DNA of 64,000 nucleotides, from contig CP053418.1 of assembly GCA_013127575.1 (NCBI GenBank), forward strand, positions 3,472,001 to 3,536,000, in the 5' to 3' direction. The stretch is from Ramlibacter terrae. Its GTDB lineage: Bacteria; Pseudomonadota; Gammaproteobacteria; Burkholderiales; Burkholderiaceae_C. The notes below the pieces were generated by a model. The model was not told where the DNA came from. It worked only from the letters and a program-made list of their open reading frames with translations, and searched no databases. Positions 10,266 to 21,410 of the stretch are shown piece by piece; position 1 is the first letter of the stretch; each line of letters begins with the position of its first letter. The translations under genes and the position numbers were made by a program.

Positions 10266-10809
10266 GCCCGCAGCTCCTGCGCCGCGGCCCGGCGCTGCGC
10301 GAATTCGGTGGCCAGCATCGACATCACGAACAGCGACTCGAAACCGCCCTCGACCTTGACCGATTCGCGCAGCTCGCCTTCGAGCACGAAGCCTTCGCTT
10401 TCGTACAGCGCCCGCGCGCCGGTGTTGCGCTTCTTGACGTCGAGCCAGAAGCGGTGCGCGCCGAGATCGTCGAACGCCACCTTCTTGGCGACGCGCAGTG
10501 CCGCGCGCCCATGGCCCTGCCCCTTGGACCGCACGACCATGCGCTTGAGTTCCAGCGACAGGTTCTGGCTGCGGCAGCCGATCAGGATCAGGAAGCCGGC
10601 GGCGTCGAGGTCGGGACCGGCTTCGACGATGAAGTGGCGGAAATCGGGGAAGCGGATCGCGGCCTCGTGCTGGGTGCGCTCCCACGGCGTGATGAACGGC
10701 AGGTTGGCCGGGTCGCGCTCGAGCGACAGCACGAACTCCGGTCGCTCTGCATCGTCGGACGCAGGCGCACGCGTGGAGCCGGGTGGGCGATGGAGCGCAG
10801 TTCGGCCAT
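10262..10809 (-). CDS. GNAT-family N-acetyltransferase
   Basis: About 182 residues, beginning MAELRSIAHPAPRVRLRPT. Contains FRHFIVEAG, FLILIGCRS, the acetyl-CoA loop VRSKGQGHGRAAL (Q/RxxGxG/A) and NTGARALYESEGF, the standard GNAT order. The start is 2 bases beyond the parE stop; the frame breaks at 10740 (gaccggag for gaccaggag, a CCAGG site), so the shorter start further in (MLSLERDP) is not needed. The stop overlaps the transglycosylase start. Substrate unknown. Confidence 0.85.
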
Positions 10810-10811
10810 GG

Positions 10812-12778
10812 TCAGACGTCGATCTCCACTTCGTCCCCGTGCAGCTCCATCAGCTCGCGCCGCGCCGCCGCCTCGCCCTTGCCCATCAGCTTGGTGATCA
10901 GGCTTTCGGTGCCGGCGAAGTCGAACTTGCCCAGCTGCACCGGCAGCAGCCGGCGCGTGTCGGGGTTCAGCGTGGTTTCCCAGAGCTGCTCGGCGCTCAT
11001 CTCGCCCAGACCCTTGAAGCGGCTGATGGTCCACTTGCCTCGCCCACGCCTTCCTTGCGCAGCTTGTCGAGGATGGCGGTGAGTTCGCCTTCGTCCAGCG
11101 CGTACATCTTGGACGCCGGCTTCTTGCCACGCGCCGGCGCGTCGACGCGGAACAGCGGCGGCCGCGCGATGTAGACGTTGCCGGAGTCGATCAGCTTGGG
11201 GAAGTGGCGGAAGAACAGCGTGAGCAGCAGCACCGGATGTGCGAGCCGTCGACGTCGGCGTCCGACAGGATGCAGATCTTGCCGTACCGCAGGCCGGTGA
11301 GGTCCGGCGTGTCGTTCGGCCCGTGCGGATCGACGCCGATCGCCACCGAGATGTCGTGGATCTCGTTGTTGGCGAACAGGCGGTCGCGCTCGACCTCCCG
11401 GTGTTGAGCACCTTGCCGCGCAGCGGCAGCACGGCCTGCGACTCCTTGTCGCGGCCCATCTTGGCGCTGCCGCCGGCGGAGTCGCCCTCGACCGGGGAAC
11501 AGCTCGTTGTGCGACAGGTCCTTGCTCTCGCAGTCGGTCAGCTTGCCGGGCAGCACGGCCACGCCGGAGCCCTTGCGCTTCTCGACCTTCTGGCCCGCCT
11601 TCTGCCGCGACTGCGCGGCGCGGATGGCGAGTTCGGCCAGCTTCTTGCCGTACTCGACGTGCTGGTTCAGCCAGAGTTCGAGCGCGGGGCGCACGAAGCT
11701 GGAGACGAGCCGCACGGCGTCGCGCGAATTCAGGCGTTCCTTGATCTGGCCCCGGAACTGCGGGTCGAGCACCTTGGCCGAGAGCACGTAGGAGGCGCGG
11801 GCGAACACGTCCTCGGGCAGCAGCTTCACGCCCTTGGGCTGCAGGTTGTGCAGCTCGATGAAGCTCTTGACCGCGTTGAACAGGCCGTCGCGCAGGCCGC
11901 TTTCGTGGGTGCCGCCGGCGGTGGTGGGGATCAGGTTGACGTAGCTCTCGCGCACCGGCTGGCCGTCTTCGGTGAAGGCCACGCACCGGGGAAGCGCCCT
12001 CGCCTTCCGCGAAGTTGTCGTTGCTGTCGGCGAAGCCCTCGCCCTCGAACAGCGGGATCACCGGGTCGCCGGTCAGCGTCTGCATCAGGTAGTCGCGCAG
12101 GCCGCCCTTGTACTGCCAGCTCTGCACGTCCTTCTTCTTCTCGTCGTGCAGCTGCACCGTCACGCCCGGCATCAGCACCGCCTTGCTGCGCAGCAGGTGG
12201 GCCATCTCCGCCATCGGGACCGCGGTGGTCTCGAAGTACTTCGCGTCGGGCCAGGCGCGCACGGTGGTGCCCTGCTTGCGGTCTTCGGGGCCGGCCTTGC
12301 GGACCTTCAGCGGCTCGATCACGTCGCCGCCGGCGAACACGATGCTGGCGACTGGCCTTCGCGGTAGGTGGTCACTTCCAGCCGCTTCGCCAGCGCGTTG
12401 GTGACGGACACGCCGACGCCGTGCAGGCCGCCGGAGAAGCTGTAGGCGCCGCCCTTGCCCTTGTCGAACTTGCCGCCGGCGTGCAGCCGCGTGTACACCA
12501 GCTCGATCACCGGCGCCTTCTCTTCGGGATGCAGGGCTGAACGGGATGCCGCGGCCGTCGTCCTCGATGCTCACCGAGCCGTCGGGGTGCATGAAGACGC
12601 GGATGCGCTTGCCGTGGCCGGCCAGCGCCTCGTCGGCGGCGTTGTCCAGCACCTCCTGCAGGACGTGCAGGGGGTTGTCGGTGCGGGTGTACATCCCCGG
12701 GCGCTGCTTGACGGGCTCGAGGCCCTTCAGCACGCGGATGGAACCTTCGGAATACTCGGTCGACGGTTTGGTGGCCAT
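10812..12778 (-). CDS. parE: DNA topoisomerase IV subunit B
   Basis: ATPase subunit of topoisomerase IV, about 655 residues. GHKL motifs are present: [38 protein letters not shown]. The TOPRIM motifs are [16 protein letters not shown] and [10 protein letters not shown], and the C-terminus reads [10 protein letters not shown]. Breaks: about 12536, 12353 (ccag for ccagg), 11987 and 11495 (both ccccgg for cctgg, one base added), 11400 (ccgg for cctgg), 11234 (ccgg for ccagg) and about 11040. Five of the seven are CCWGG sites. A TACAAT hexamer ends 10 bases before the ATG and there is no Shine-Dalgarno sequence, so the mRNA may be leaderless. Confidence 0.93.
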
Positions 12779-12788
12779 AGGGAGGCGG

Positions 12789-12794
12789 ATTGTA
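12789..12794 (-). promoter_or_regulatory. -10-like hexamer TACAAT, parE
   Basis: TACAAT on the minus strand, 10 bases upstream of the parE ATG. The implied transcription start is about 4 bases before the start codon, with no ribosome-binding site between. No clear -35. Confidence 0.45.
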
Positions 12795-12923
12795 GACCCG
12801 CCGCCGGACTTCACTGGATGGACATCCAGTTACAGCCGCATTCATGCGGCACGGGCATCAATGAAGCCCGAAGATATCAACGGGGTTGTCTCCCCCGCGA
12901 CAGCAACCCGGCATTCTTGTCGC

Positions 12924-12929
12924 TACAGT
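12924..12929 (+). promoter_or_regulatory. -10-like hexamer TACAGT, MFS gene
   Basis: TACAGT ends 7 bases before the MFS ATG, leaving no room for a Shine-Dalgarno sequence. One of a series of such arrangements in the window. Confidence 0.4.
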
Positions 12930-12936
12930 TCGCGCC

Positions 12937-14162
12937 ATGCATTCCGCCGCCGCCCCCAAGCTTTCCATGACGCAGGTGCTCGCCTGCGGTGCGTTGATCG
13001 TCACGCTGTCCATGGGCATCCGCCACGGCTTCGGCCTGTGGCTGCTGCCGATCAGCCAGGCGCATGGCTGGGAGCGCGGCACGTTCTCCTTCGCGCTGGC
13101 GATCCAGAACCTCTCGTGGGGCGTGTTCGGCATCTTCGCCGGCATGCTGGCCGACCGCTTCGGCGCCTTCAAGGTGCTGGTCGGGGGCTGCATCGCTTTC
13201 GCGCTGGGCCTGGTCGGCATGGCCCTGGCGAAAGATCCGCTGACGTTCACGTTGACCGCCGGCGTCCTGATCGGCGCGGCGCAGGCCGGCACCACCTACG
13301 CGGTCGTCTACGGCGTGATCGGCCGGCAGATCGATCCCGCCAAGCGCTCGTGGGCGATGGGCGTCGCGGCGGCCGCCGGCTCGTTCGGCCAGTTCCTGAT
13401 GGTGCCGGTGGAAGGCGCCCTGATCCGCAACTTCGGCTGGGACAATGCGCTGCTGGTGCTCTCCGCCATCGCCCTGCTGATCGCGCCGCTGGCCCCGGGC
13501 CTGCGGGAACCGGGCTTCGGCGGCGGCGCCGCGCCGCTCAAGCGCGAGCAGACGATCGTGCAGGCGCTGGGCGAAGCGTTCAAGTACCCGAGCTTCCAGT
13601 TGCTGATGGCGGGCTACTTCGTCTGCGGCTTCCGGTGGTGTTCATCGGCGTGCACATGCCCAGCTACCTCAAGGACAAGGGTCTGTCGCCGGAAGTGGCC
13701 AGCTACGCGCTGGGCCTGATCGGCCTGTTCAACGTGTTCGGCACCTACATCGCCGGCACGCTGGGCCAGAAGATCGAGCGCCGCAAGATCCTGGCCGGCA
13801 TCTACTTCGGCCGCTCCATTGCCATCACCCTGTTCCTGCTGGCGCCGCTGTCGCCGATGTCGGTCTACATCTTCTCGGCCGTCATCGGCATGCTGTGGCT
13901 CTCGACCGTGCCGCCGACCAACGCCACCATCGCCGGCATCTTCGGCGTGGCGCACCTGTCGATGCTGGGCGGCTTCGTGTTCTTCAGCCACCAGATCGGT
14001 TCCTTCCTCGGGGTCTGGCTGGGCGGGCTGCTGTACGACCGCACCGGCAGCTACGACATCGTCTGGTACCTGTCAATCGCGCTGGGCATCTTCGCCGCCA
14101 TCGTCAACCTCCCGGTGCGCGAAGCGCCGATCGCGCGCGGCCCGGCGCCGCAGGCGGCATGA
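12937..14162 (+). CDS. Major facilitator superfamily transporter (OFA-like)
   Basis: Inner-membrane secondary transporter of about 408 residues with 12 predicted helices. MFS features include MGIRHGFGLWLLPISQAHGW in the first repeat, GMLADRFGAFKVLVGG (the loop 2-3 motif) and GQKIERRKILAG in the second half. Overall it resembles the oxalate/formate-antiporter-type (OFA) group; the substrate cannot be read from sequence. One break at 13633 (ttccggtgg for ttccaggtgg, CCAGG) between FVCGF and VVFIGVHMPSY. The stop overlaps the next start as ATGA, so it leads a tight operon with a tiny membrane protein, an SDR and a methyltransferase. Confidence 0.88.
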
Positions 14163-14286
14163 CGGCGGGCAGGAAGCTCTGGCCTACGGCGTCGCGGTCG
14201 CGGTGCTGCTGGGCGTGTTCACGCTCTACACGCAGCCGCAGATGATGGTGGCGCTGGGCGACTTCGTCTGGGCCTGCTTCAATTGA
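14159..14286 (+). CDS. Tiny single-span membrane protein
   Basis: A 42-residue frame, starting MTAGRKLLAYGVAV and ending DFVWACFN, with one hydrophobic helix (LLAYGVAVAVLLGVF). It needs one restored C at 14180 (ctctgg for ctcctgg, a CCTGG site). Start and stop overlap the flanking genes (ATGA and TTGA), the usual sign of a translated gene in a coupled operon. Function unknown; it could assist the transporter. Confidence 0.55.
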
Positions 14287-15104
14287 ACGTCGTCGTCATC
14301 ACCGGCGGGTCCGACGGCATCGGCGCCGAGATGGCGCGCCAGCTCGCCGGCAGGCACGGAGCGCAGCTCGCCCTCGTGCTGGCCGGCCGCAGCCAGCAGA
14401 AGCTCGACGCCGTGGCCGCGCAATGCCGCACCCACGGGGCGCAGGTGCTCTGCGTCGCCATGGACGTGGCGCAGGAAGCGCAGTGCCGCTCGCTGGTCGA
14501 CCAGGCGCTGCAGCAGTTCGGCCGCATCGACACGCTGGTCAACAACGCCGGCATCTCGGCGCAGGCCTTGTTCGAGGAGGTCGGCGCCGACGACCTGCAC
14601 TGGTACGAAGACCTGATGCGGGTGAACCTGTGGGGCGCCGTGTGGTGCACCCATGCCGCCTTGCCGCACCTGAAGGCCAGCCGCGGACGCATCGTCGCGG
14701 TGTCGTCGCTGGCCGGCCTCGTCGGCGTGCCGGGCCGCACCGCGTACAGCGCCACCAAGTCGCCATGACCGGGTTCTTCGAAGCGCTGCGGGCCGAACTG
14801 AAGACGTCCGGCGTCAGCGTGACCACGGCCTACCCCGGCGTCGTGGCCACCGGCATCCGGTACCGCGGCTTCAATGCGCGCGGCGAGCCGGCCGGCTCCA
14901 GCGGCCTCAGGGAAGACGATGCGATGCCGGTGGAGGAATGCGCCCGCCTCATCATCGGCGGCATGGACGGCCGCACCCGCGAAGTGGTGATGACCGCCAA
15001 GGGCAAGGCGGGCCGCTTCCTGAAACTGCTGGCGCCCGGCGTCGTCGAGCGCCGGGCCCCTGGCCGCGCTGAAAGACGAGGTCAAGCCGCATGCACGGGA
15101 CTGA
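14283..15104 (+). CDS. Short-chain dehydrogenase/reductase
   Basis: NAD(P)-dependent oxidoreductase of about 273 residues with a TTG start overlapping the preceding stop. Rossmann signature TGGSDGIGAEMA (TGxxxGxG), NNAGIS, catalytic Ser in VAVSSLAGLVG and YSATK. Frame breaks at 14760 (between YSATK and MTGFFEALRAEL) and about 15055 (near VVERLALAALKDEV, one base too many across two adjacent CCTGG-like sites). Substrate unknown; closest in appearance to DltE/YqjQ-type SDRs. Confidence 0.85.
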
Positions 15105-15624
15105 AGCGCCCTCTGCCGGATCGCCCGCTGGAGCCACCTCGTGCCGCCCGGCGGCGCCGTGCTGGACGTGGCCTGCGGGCGTGGCCGCCACCTGCGCTGG
15201 TTCGCGCAGCGCGGGCACCCGGTGACCGGCGTGGACCGCGACGCGGACGCCCGGCGACCCTCGCCGGTGTCGGCGAGACGGTCTGGCCGACATCGAGAAC
15301 GGCCCCCGGCCCTTCGCCGGGCGCCGGTTCGCCGGCGTGGTGGTCACCAACTACCTCTGGCGCCCCTTGCTGCCCCGCATCGTCGAGGCGGTCGCCCCCG
15401 GCGGCGTGCTGCTGTACGAGACCTTCGCGCTGGGCAACGAAACGGTCGGCAAGCCCTCGCGCCCCGACTTCCTGCTGGCCCACGGGGAACTGCTGCAGGC
15501 CTGCGCGGGTCTGCACGTGGTGGCCTACGAAGACGGCTTTCAAGATGCGCCGCCGCGCTTCGCGCAGCGGATCGCCGCGGTGCGCGGTGCACCGGGGGCC
15601 GGTCCGGCGCGTTACCCGCTCTAG
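15091..15624 (+). CDS. Class I SAM-dependent methyltransferase
   Basis: About 178 residues. After repair it begins [18 protein letters not shown], with motif [16 protein letters not shown] and an acidic loop GVDRDADA, then [30 protein letters not shown]. Breaks at 15117, 15252 and 15283 are all lost bases of CCTGG. At 15306 the family Trp of GPWPF reads Arg (ccccgg for cctgg), a likely miscall in the same motif. The start lies inside the SDR 3' end, so translation is probably coupled. Substrate unknown. Confidence 0.82.
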
Positions 15625-15625
15625 C

Positions 15626-15631
15626 TACAAT
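15626..15631 (+). promoter_or_regulatory. -10-like hexamer TACAAT upstream of dapA
   Basis: TACAAT right after the methyltransferase stop, 25 bases before the dapA ATG. Spacing allows a short leader. No consensus -35 is visible 17 bases upstream. Confidence 0.4.
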
Positions 15632-15656
15632 CACCTATTCCCCGGAAACAGCGTCA

Positions 15657-16544
15657 ATGACACCGATTACTGGCAGCATCGTGGCCCCTGGTCACGCCGA
15701 TGCACGAAAACGGCAGCGTGGATTACCCCGCGCTGCGCAAGCTCGTGGACTGGCACATCGCCGAAGGCACCGACTGCATCGGCGTGGTCGGCACCACCGG
15801 CGAGTCGCCCACCGTCGACGTGGACGAGCACCGCGAGATCATCCGCGTCGCCGTCGAACAGTCGAACGGCCGCGTGCCCGTGATGGCCGGCTGCGGCGCC
15901 AACAGCACCGTCGAGGCGATCGCGCTCGCGAAGTACGCCCAGAAGGTCGGCGCCGACTGCCAGCTGCAGGTCGTTCCCTACTACAACAAGCCGACGCAGG
16001 AAGGCCAGTACCTGCACTTCAAGGCCATCGCCGAAGCCACCGGCGACCTGCCGATCGTGCTGTACAACGTCCCCGGCCGCACGGTGGCGGACATGCTGCA
16101 CGACACGGTGCTGCGCCCGGCCGAAGTGCCCGGCATCGTCGGCATCAAGGAAGCCACCGGCAACATCGAACGCGCCCAATGGCTGGTGCGCGACGTGCCC
16201 AAGGGCTTCTCCATCTATTCCGGCGACGACCCCACGGCCGTGGCGCTCATGCTGTGCGGCGGCCGGGCAACATCAGCGTCACCGCCAACGTGGCGCCGCG
16301 CCTGATGCACGAACTGTGCGTGGCGGCCGTGGCCGGCGACGCGAAGAAGGCGATGGACATCCAGCTGCGCCTGCTGCCGCTGCACAAGCACCTGTTCGTC
16401 GAAGCCAATCCGATTCCCGTGAAGTGGGCGATGGCCCGCATGGGCCTGATGGGAGGCGCGCTGCGCCTGCCGATGACGCCGCTGTCCAAAGGCAACGAAG
16501 CCGTGGTCGAAGGCGCCCTGCGCGCGTGCGGCCTGCTCGCCTGA
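15657..16544 (+). CDS. dapA: 4-hydroxy-tetrahydrodipicolinate synthase
   Basis: Condenses pyruvate with aspartate semialdehyde in the lysine/diaminopimelate pathway; cytoplasmic. About 295 residues with the family landmarks [43 protein letters not shown] (with the catalytic-triad Tyr) and GIKEATG with the Schiff-base Lys. One base is added at 15687 (gcccctgg for gccctgg) and one lost at 16264 (ggccggg for ggccaggg), both CCWGG sites. Followed by bamC, a common pairing in beta- and gammaproteobacteria. Confidence 0.95.
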   Translation: MTPITGSIVAPGHADARKRQRGLPRAAQARGLAHRRRHRLHRRGRHHRRVAHRRRGRAPRDHPRRRRTVERPRARDGRLRRQQHRRGDRAREVRPEGRRRLPAAGRSLLQQADAGRPVPALQGHRRSHRRPADRAVQRPRPHGGGHAARHGAAPGRSARHRRHQGSHRQHRTRPMAGARRAQGLLHLFRRRPHGRGAHAVRRPGNISVTANVAPRLMHELCVAAVAGDAKKAMDIQLRLLPLHKHLFVEANPIPVKWAMARMGLMGGALRLPMTPLSKGNEAVVEGALRACGLLA

Positions 16545-16585
16545 GCACGGCGGCGCGCAAGAAAGAATCCGAGAGGGGTTAGCAA

Positions 16586-17663
16586 GTGAAGTCATTCGTG
16601 AAGTACGGCCTGCTGGTCGTCGTCGCCGCCTTGTCGGCCTGTTCGGTGCTGGAGAACGACAAGGTCGACTACAAGAGCGCCAGCAAGGGCATCTCGCTCG
16701 AAGTGCCGCCCGACCTGACGCAGCTGTCGCGCGATTCGCGCTACGTGGTGCCCGGCGGCGCCGTCACCGCCAGCACGTTCCAGCTCGGCCAGTCGGTGCC
16801 CGGCCTGCCCACCGCGGCGACCGCCGTCGGCGACGTGCGCGTGGAGCGCTCGGGCAACCAGCGCTGGCTCGTCGTCAACCGCCCGGCCGACCAGCTGTGG
16901 GGCCCGGTGCGCGATTTCTGGCAGGAGAGCGGCTTCCTGCTGGCCATGGACCAGCCCAACCCGGGCATCATGGAAACCGACTGGGCCGAGAACCGCGCCA
17001 AGATCCCGCAGGACTTCATCCGCAACACGCTGGGCCGGCTGATCGACTCGGTGTATTCGACGTCCGAGCGCGACCGCTTCCGCACGCGGCTGGAGCGCTC
17101 GCCCACCGGCGCCACCGAGATCTACATCAGCCACCGCGGCATGATCGAGGTCTACAGCAGCACGCAGAAGGACAGCACCGTCTGGCAGCCGCGCGCCACG
17201 GATCCGGAACTCGAAGCCGAATTCCTGCGCCGCCTGATGGTCAAGCTGGGCGTGCCGGCCGAACAGACCCGCGCCGCCACCGCGGCCGGCGCCAACACGC
17301 CGACCTCGCGCGTGGCCACCGTCAACAACCAGCCGGTCGTGCAGATCGACGAAGGCTTCGACCGCGCGGCGCCGCGTCGGCCTGGCGCTCGACCGCACCG
17401 GCTTCACCGTCGAAGACCGCGACCGCAGCCGTGGCACCTACTTCGTCCGCTACGTGGCGCCCAACGCCGACCGCAAGGACCCGGGCTTCTTCGGCCGCCT
17501 GCTCAATCGCGCCGCGCCGGTCGAGGCGCCGATCAAGTACCGCATCGCCGTCAAGAGCGAAGGCCAGTCCAGCACGGTGTCGGTGCTGACCGCCAACGGC
17601 ACGCCGGAAACCTCCGCCAACGCACAGCGCATCGTGCAGGTCATCGCCGACGACCTGAAGTAA
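16586..17663 (+). CDS. bamC: Outer membrane assembly lipoprotein BamC
   Basis: Lipoprotein accessory subunit of the BAM complex, about 359 residues. GTG start after a GAGAGGGG site; lipobox VVAALSAC, then the BamC N-terminal signature (EVPPDLTQLSRDSRY) and two helix-grip domains (RWLVVNRPADQLWGPVRDFWQ and LALDRTGFTVEDRDR). The frame breaks at 17367, where gcgcggcgcc would read gcgcctggcgcc (RAWRRVGL), two bases lost from a CCTGG. It follows dapA by 41 bases and abuts the next gene. Confidence 0.92.
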
Positions 17664-18441
17664 TTGATCCGCTTCAGAGAACCGGGCAGCGGCAGTTCGG
17701 GCAACGCCACGGTGGTGCAGGCCCGCGGCGGCGCGGGCATGGCCCACCTGCTGGTCGACTGCGGCCGGGCATCAAGGAGCTGGACAAGCGCCTGCGCGCG
17801 GCCGGCATGCTGGCCGACCGGTCGACGCCATCTTCATCACGCACGAACACGGCGACCACATCGGTTGCGCCCGCCAGCTCGCGCTGCGCGAGCGCATCCC
17901 GGTCTGGATGTCCGAGGGCACCTACGCGGCGCTCGGCTACCCGGATTTCGGGGGCATGCTGCGGATCGCGTTCGACGGCATGCCGATCGAGGTGGGCCCC
18001 ATGCAGGTCGAGCCCTTCACCGTGCCGCACGACGCCCGCGAACCGCTGCAGCTGACCTGCACCGACGGCGACATCCGCCTCGGCCTGCTGACCGACCTCG
18101 GCCACGCATCGGCGCACGTGATCCGCAAGCTCTCCGATTGCCACACGCTGGTGCTGGAGTGCAACCACGACGAGGCCATGCTCGCCGCGTCCTCGTATCC
18201 GCCCTTCCTGAAGCGCCGCGTCGGCGGGGCCTACGGGCACCTCGCCAACAGCGCCGCGGCCGCGCTGGCGCAGTCGCTGCTGGCGGCGGGCAAGCTGCGG
18301 CAGGTGATGGCCGCGCACCTGAGCGAGCAGAACAACCGGCCCGAGCTGGCGCAGCAGGCGCTGGCCGATGCGCTCGGCTGCATGCCGGCCGACATCCACG
18401 TGGCCGACCCGGCCCGCGGCGGCGACTGGCTCACCGCCTGA
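17664..18441 (+). CDS. MBL-fold metallo-hydrolase
   Basis: Metallo-beta-lactamase-fold protein of about 259 residues, YycJ-like. TTG start immediately after the bamC stop. N-terminus FREPGSGSSGNATVV, metal site THEHGDH (HxHxDH), then HDAREPLQ, LLTDLGHAS, ECNHDEAML and GHLANSAAA in the expected order. Breaks at 17765 and 17819 are a lost T of CCTGG and a lost A of CCAGG. Substrate unknown; such proteins may act on nucleic acids or phosphodiesters. Confidence 0.85.
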
Positions 18442-18453
18442 GCGCGGGCCGCT

Positions 18454-21219
18454 TCACGAGCGGCACTGGTTGACCGTGATCTCCACCGGCTTGCGCTTGC
18501 GGTCCCCACGCTGGGAACCTTGCGGCTGCGCGGGTAGTCCACCGACATTTCCGCCACTTCGCGCGTGGCCTGCCGCTGCGCGGATGACGGCGCAGGCGCG
18601 GGCGCCGCACCCCCGCTCGGTGGCCGCTGCGGCCCGGGCGGCGGAGCCGCCGGCGCCCCGGGCGCCCCGGGCGCCGGCGGGGCCGGCGGAGGCGGCTCGG
18701 GCGACGTGGGCGGTGCGGGCGGTGCGGGTGGCGTGGACGGTTGCGCCGGCGTGGCGGGCGTGGCCGGTTCCCCGGCATGCCGGGCTGCGGGGTGGGCGCG
18801 GGGGTCGGCTGGCTCGGGGTCGCCGGCTCCGCGGGCGGACCGGGCGGCGGCGGCGGCGGTGCGGGTTCGGTGGGCACGGCAGGCGGGGCCGGTGCCGCGG
18901 GCGCGTCCGTCGAAGGCGCGGGCGCCGGCGCCGGGGTCGGCGCGGGCGCCGGCGCCCCGGAGGCGGCGAAGGTCACGCCGTTGCCGTAGCTGGGCCCGAA
19001 GCCGGGGAAGTCCGGCGCCGCCACCTGCTCGAACCAGCCGGTGCGCGACTTCGCCGTGACCAGCGGGTAGCTGTCGACCGCCGTCGGCGTGTAGCCCAGC
19101 GCGGCCACTTCGAGGCCGCCGCCGAGGGTCGCGGCTTCCGTCACCTGCAGGCGGTCATGGCTGTTGCGGCCCGCCACCTCCATGCGCAGCACGCCGCCCG
19201 ACGGCTGCTGGAAGATACCGCGGACCTCGAGTGTGCCGATGGCCCCGGCGCCGCCGGGTTGCACCGTGCCGCGGTTGACGAAACTGCCGTCGTGCAACTC
19301 GATCCGGCCGCTGCCCTGCACGATGCCGCCGGCCTGGTTGAACAGCGTCCCTTTCCTCTCCGGTGCAGGTCGCCGCCCTGCTCCACGTCGATCACGCCGT
19401 CGTTGACCAGTTGCGTGTCGAACTTGATGGTTCCGCCGTTCGCCACGCGCAGCGTGCCCGTGTTCGCGGTGGGCGCCTTCACTTCGACGTCCTGGGTGAT
19501 GGTCGTGCTGCTCCCCGGGTAGGCGCCCTGCGCCTCCACCTTCACCTTGCCCGATGACCCGAAGCTGCCCGGGAACACCTGCGCGGCCGGCGCCCGCAGC
19601 AGCACCTCGCCGCCGCCGGTGGCGATGCCGTCGACGCGGATGTCCTGCCCGGCCGCCTTGGTCTGCAGTTCGATCCTGCCCTTGCCCTGCGTGCGCACCG
19701 GCATCCCGGCGAGGTCGATCCCGCCGCTGCCGGTGCCGTTCACCTCCATGCGGAGGTCGCGGTCCGGCCGGATCGTCAGCTCGTTGCCGCCGAACGCGCC
19801 GCTCACGGATCTTGCGGCTGGCACGGATCGTGATGTTGGCGTTGGTGCCTTCGATCTCGCTTTCGTACACGGTGAAGTTCGCGCCCAGCAGCGAGGACCC
19901 GACCTGCCCGAGGCCCAACAGGTCCTGAAGCGAGGTGGACGACAGCGTCGAATCGGAACCGTCGCCGCTGCCGGCGCGGATGGTCACGGTCTCGGGGTCG
20001 AGCAGCAGGTCGCCGGTGCGCCCGCCCGCCGCGCCCAGGTCGGCCTCGCCGCGGAAGATCAGCTGCCGCCGCCCCGACACTTCGGCGCGGCCGCCATTGC
20101 CGAGGGCGCCGGCGCCGCGTGCGCTGAGCGCGCCGCGGAACCGCGTGACGTCGTCGCTCCACACGACGACGGTGCCGCCGTGGCCCGACAGCGTCGCATC
20201 GGCGCGCAGCCGCACGCCCTCTTCCACGTCGACGCCGCGCGCGTTGGCGATGCGCGCGTCCCGGCCCTGCCAGCCGCCGCCGACGAGGATCTCGCCGCCG
20301 CCGCGCGCGTGGCGCACGTCGATGGACGCGGCCGCCTTGAGCACCAGCACGTCGGCCGAGACATGCACGGAGCCGCCGCGCTCCACGTTGGCCGCGCGGA
20401 TCGCGCCCGCCACTTCAGCGGAGCCGGTGGCATCGAGCACGACACGCCCGCCCGTGGCCGTGACGGCGTTGGCCTGGACCAGGCCGCTGTGGCGCAGCTG
20501 CCCCGCGAACATCGCCACCGAATCGCCGGCCAGCGTGCCGAGGTTCACCGCGCGATCCTGCGGCGCCTTCACCTGCAGGTGGATGCCTTCGATGCCGCGC
20601 CCGGTGATCTCCACCGGCGCCCGGCCGCCAGCACCACGTCGCCGTCGACGGCCCGCACCACCGCGTGGCGGCCCGCCTCCACCTGCGGACCGAGCAACAC
20701 GACGTCACCGCCGCGCGCGAGCACGTGCCCGTTCACCTGCAGCGCGCCCGCATCCGAGCCGTCGCCGAACCGCATCCGTCCCGCCACGGCATCGCCGCGC
20801 GACATCCCCAGCGTCGACGCGGTGAAGCCCGCGGTGTCGACCACGGCCCCCGGCGCGACGGCGATGCCGGCCGGATTCACCAGCACCAGCCGGCCGTTGG
20901 AGCCCAGCGTGCCGAGGATGGCGCTCGGGTCGCCGCCCGTCACGCGGTTGATGGAGGTGCTGCGCGCATCCGGTTGCGAGAAGAACACTGTCTGCCCCCG
21001 GGCACTGGAAGCTGCGCCAGTCGAGGGCCGAGTGCCGCGTGCCCGCGCGTTGCCGGTGCGGATGGTGGTGCGGCCCGCCTGCTGCTCGACCACGGCGCTG
21101 CCATGCCGCACCGTCAGGCCCGCTGGCTGCGCGCCGACCGTGGCGGTGAAACAAGCTGCCACTGCGGCGGCGGCGGAGCGCCGGGCGAACACCCGGGACG
21201 TGGAACTGCGACGTAACAT
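18454..21219 (-). CDS. Two-partner-secretion-type exoprotein with filamentous-haemagglutinin N-domain
   Basis: Large (about 920 residues) secreted protein. A signal peptide (MLRRSSTSRVFARRSAAAAV...) precedes a TPS/haemagglutination-activity domain with SQPDARSTSINRVTGG and the NPxGI-type motif LVNPAGIAV. A long Gly/Val-rich beta-helix-like region follows (repeated GGRVVLDATG, GGEILVGGG and GTLRVANGGTIKF). The last third is Pro/Ala-rich (about 18560-18960) and the tail ends RKPVEITVNQCRS. Frame breaks near 21030, 20632, 19806, 19366 (CCTGG), 18775 and 18505 (runs of G). No TpsB transporter gene lies in the window. Probably an adhesin or surface fibre; function not shown. Confidence 0.75.
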
Positions 21220-21368
21220 GGTTTTGCCTGGCGCAACGAGATGCTGCAGAGGCGAGTGTTGGCGCTGCCGTGGCGCGGCGGCCTGGCGAATTGCCGCGTT
21301 TGCATGTCGGACGCGGCTGACACGCGAATCGTGCTGCGTACTACTTCACGATCGGCACGCGCCCAAAG

Positions 21369-21394
21369 AAAAGGCCGCCCGAAGGCGGCCTTTT
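21369..21394 (-). terminator. Rho-independent terminator
   Basis: Perfect stem AAAAGGCCGCC / GGCGGCCTTTT around a four-base loop. On the minus strand it lies 17 bases beyond the lipoprotein stop, has a TTCG loop and runs into TTTTCTTT. It could also work on the plus strand. Confidence 0.85.
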
Positions 21395-21410
21395 CGCAAG
21401 CGTGGAACGC

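Noticed and set aside
18454-21219. Contact-dependent inhibition toxin (CdiA-like).
   Set aside because: Much too short, with no VENN-type junction, toxin-like C-terminus or immunity gene; the tail is Pro-rich.
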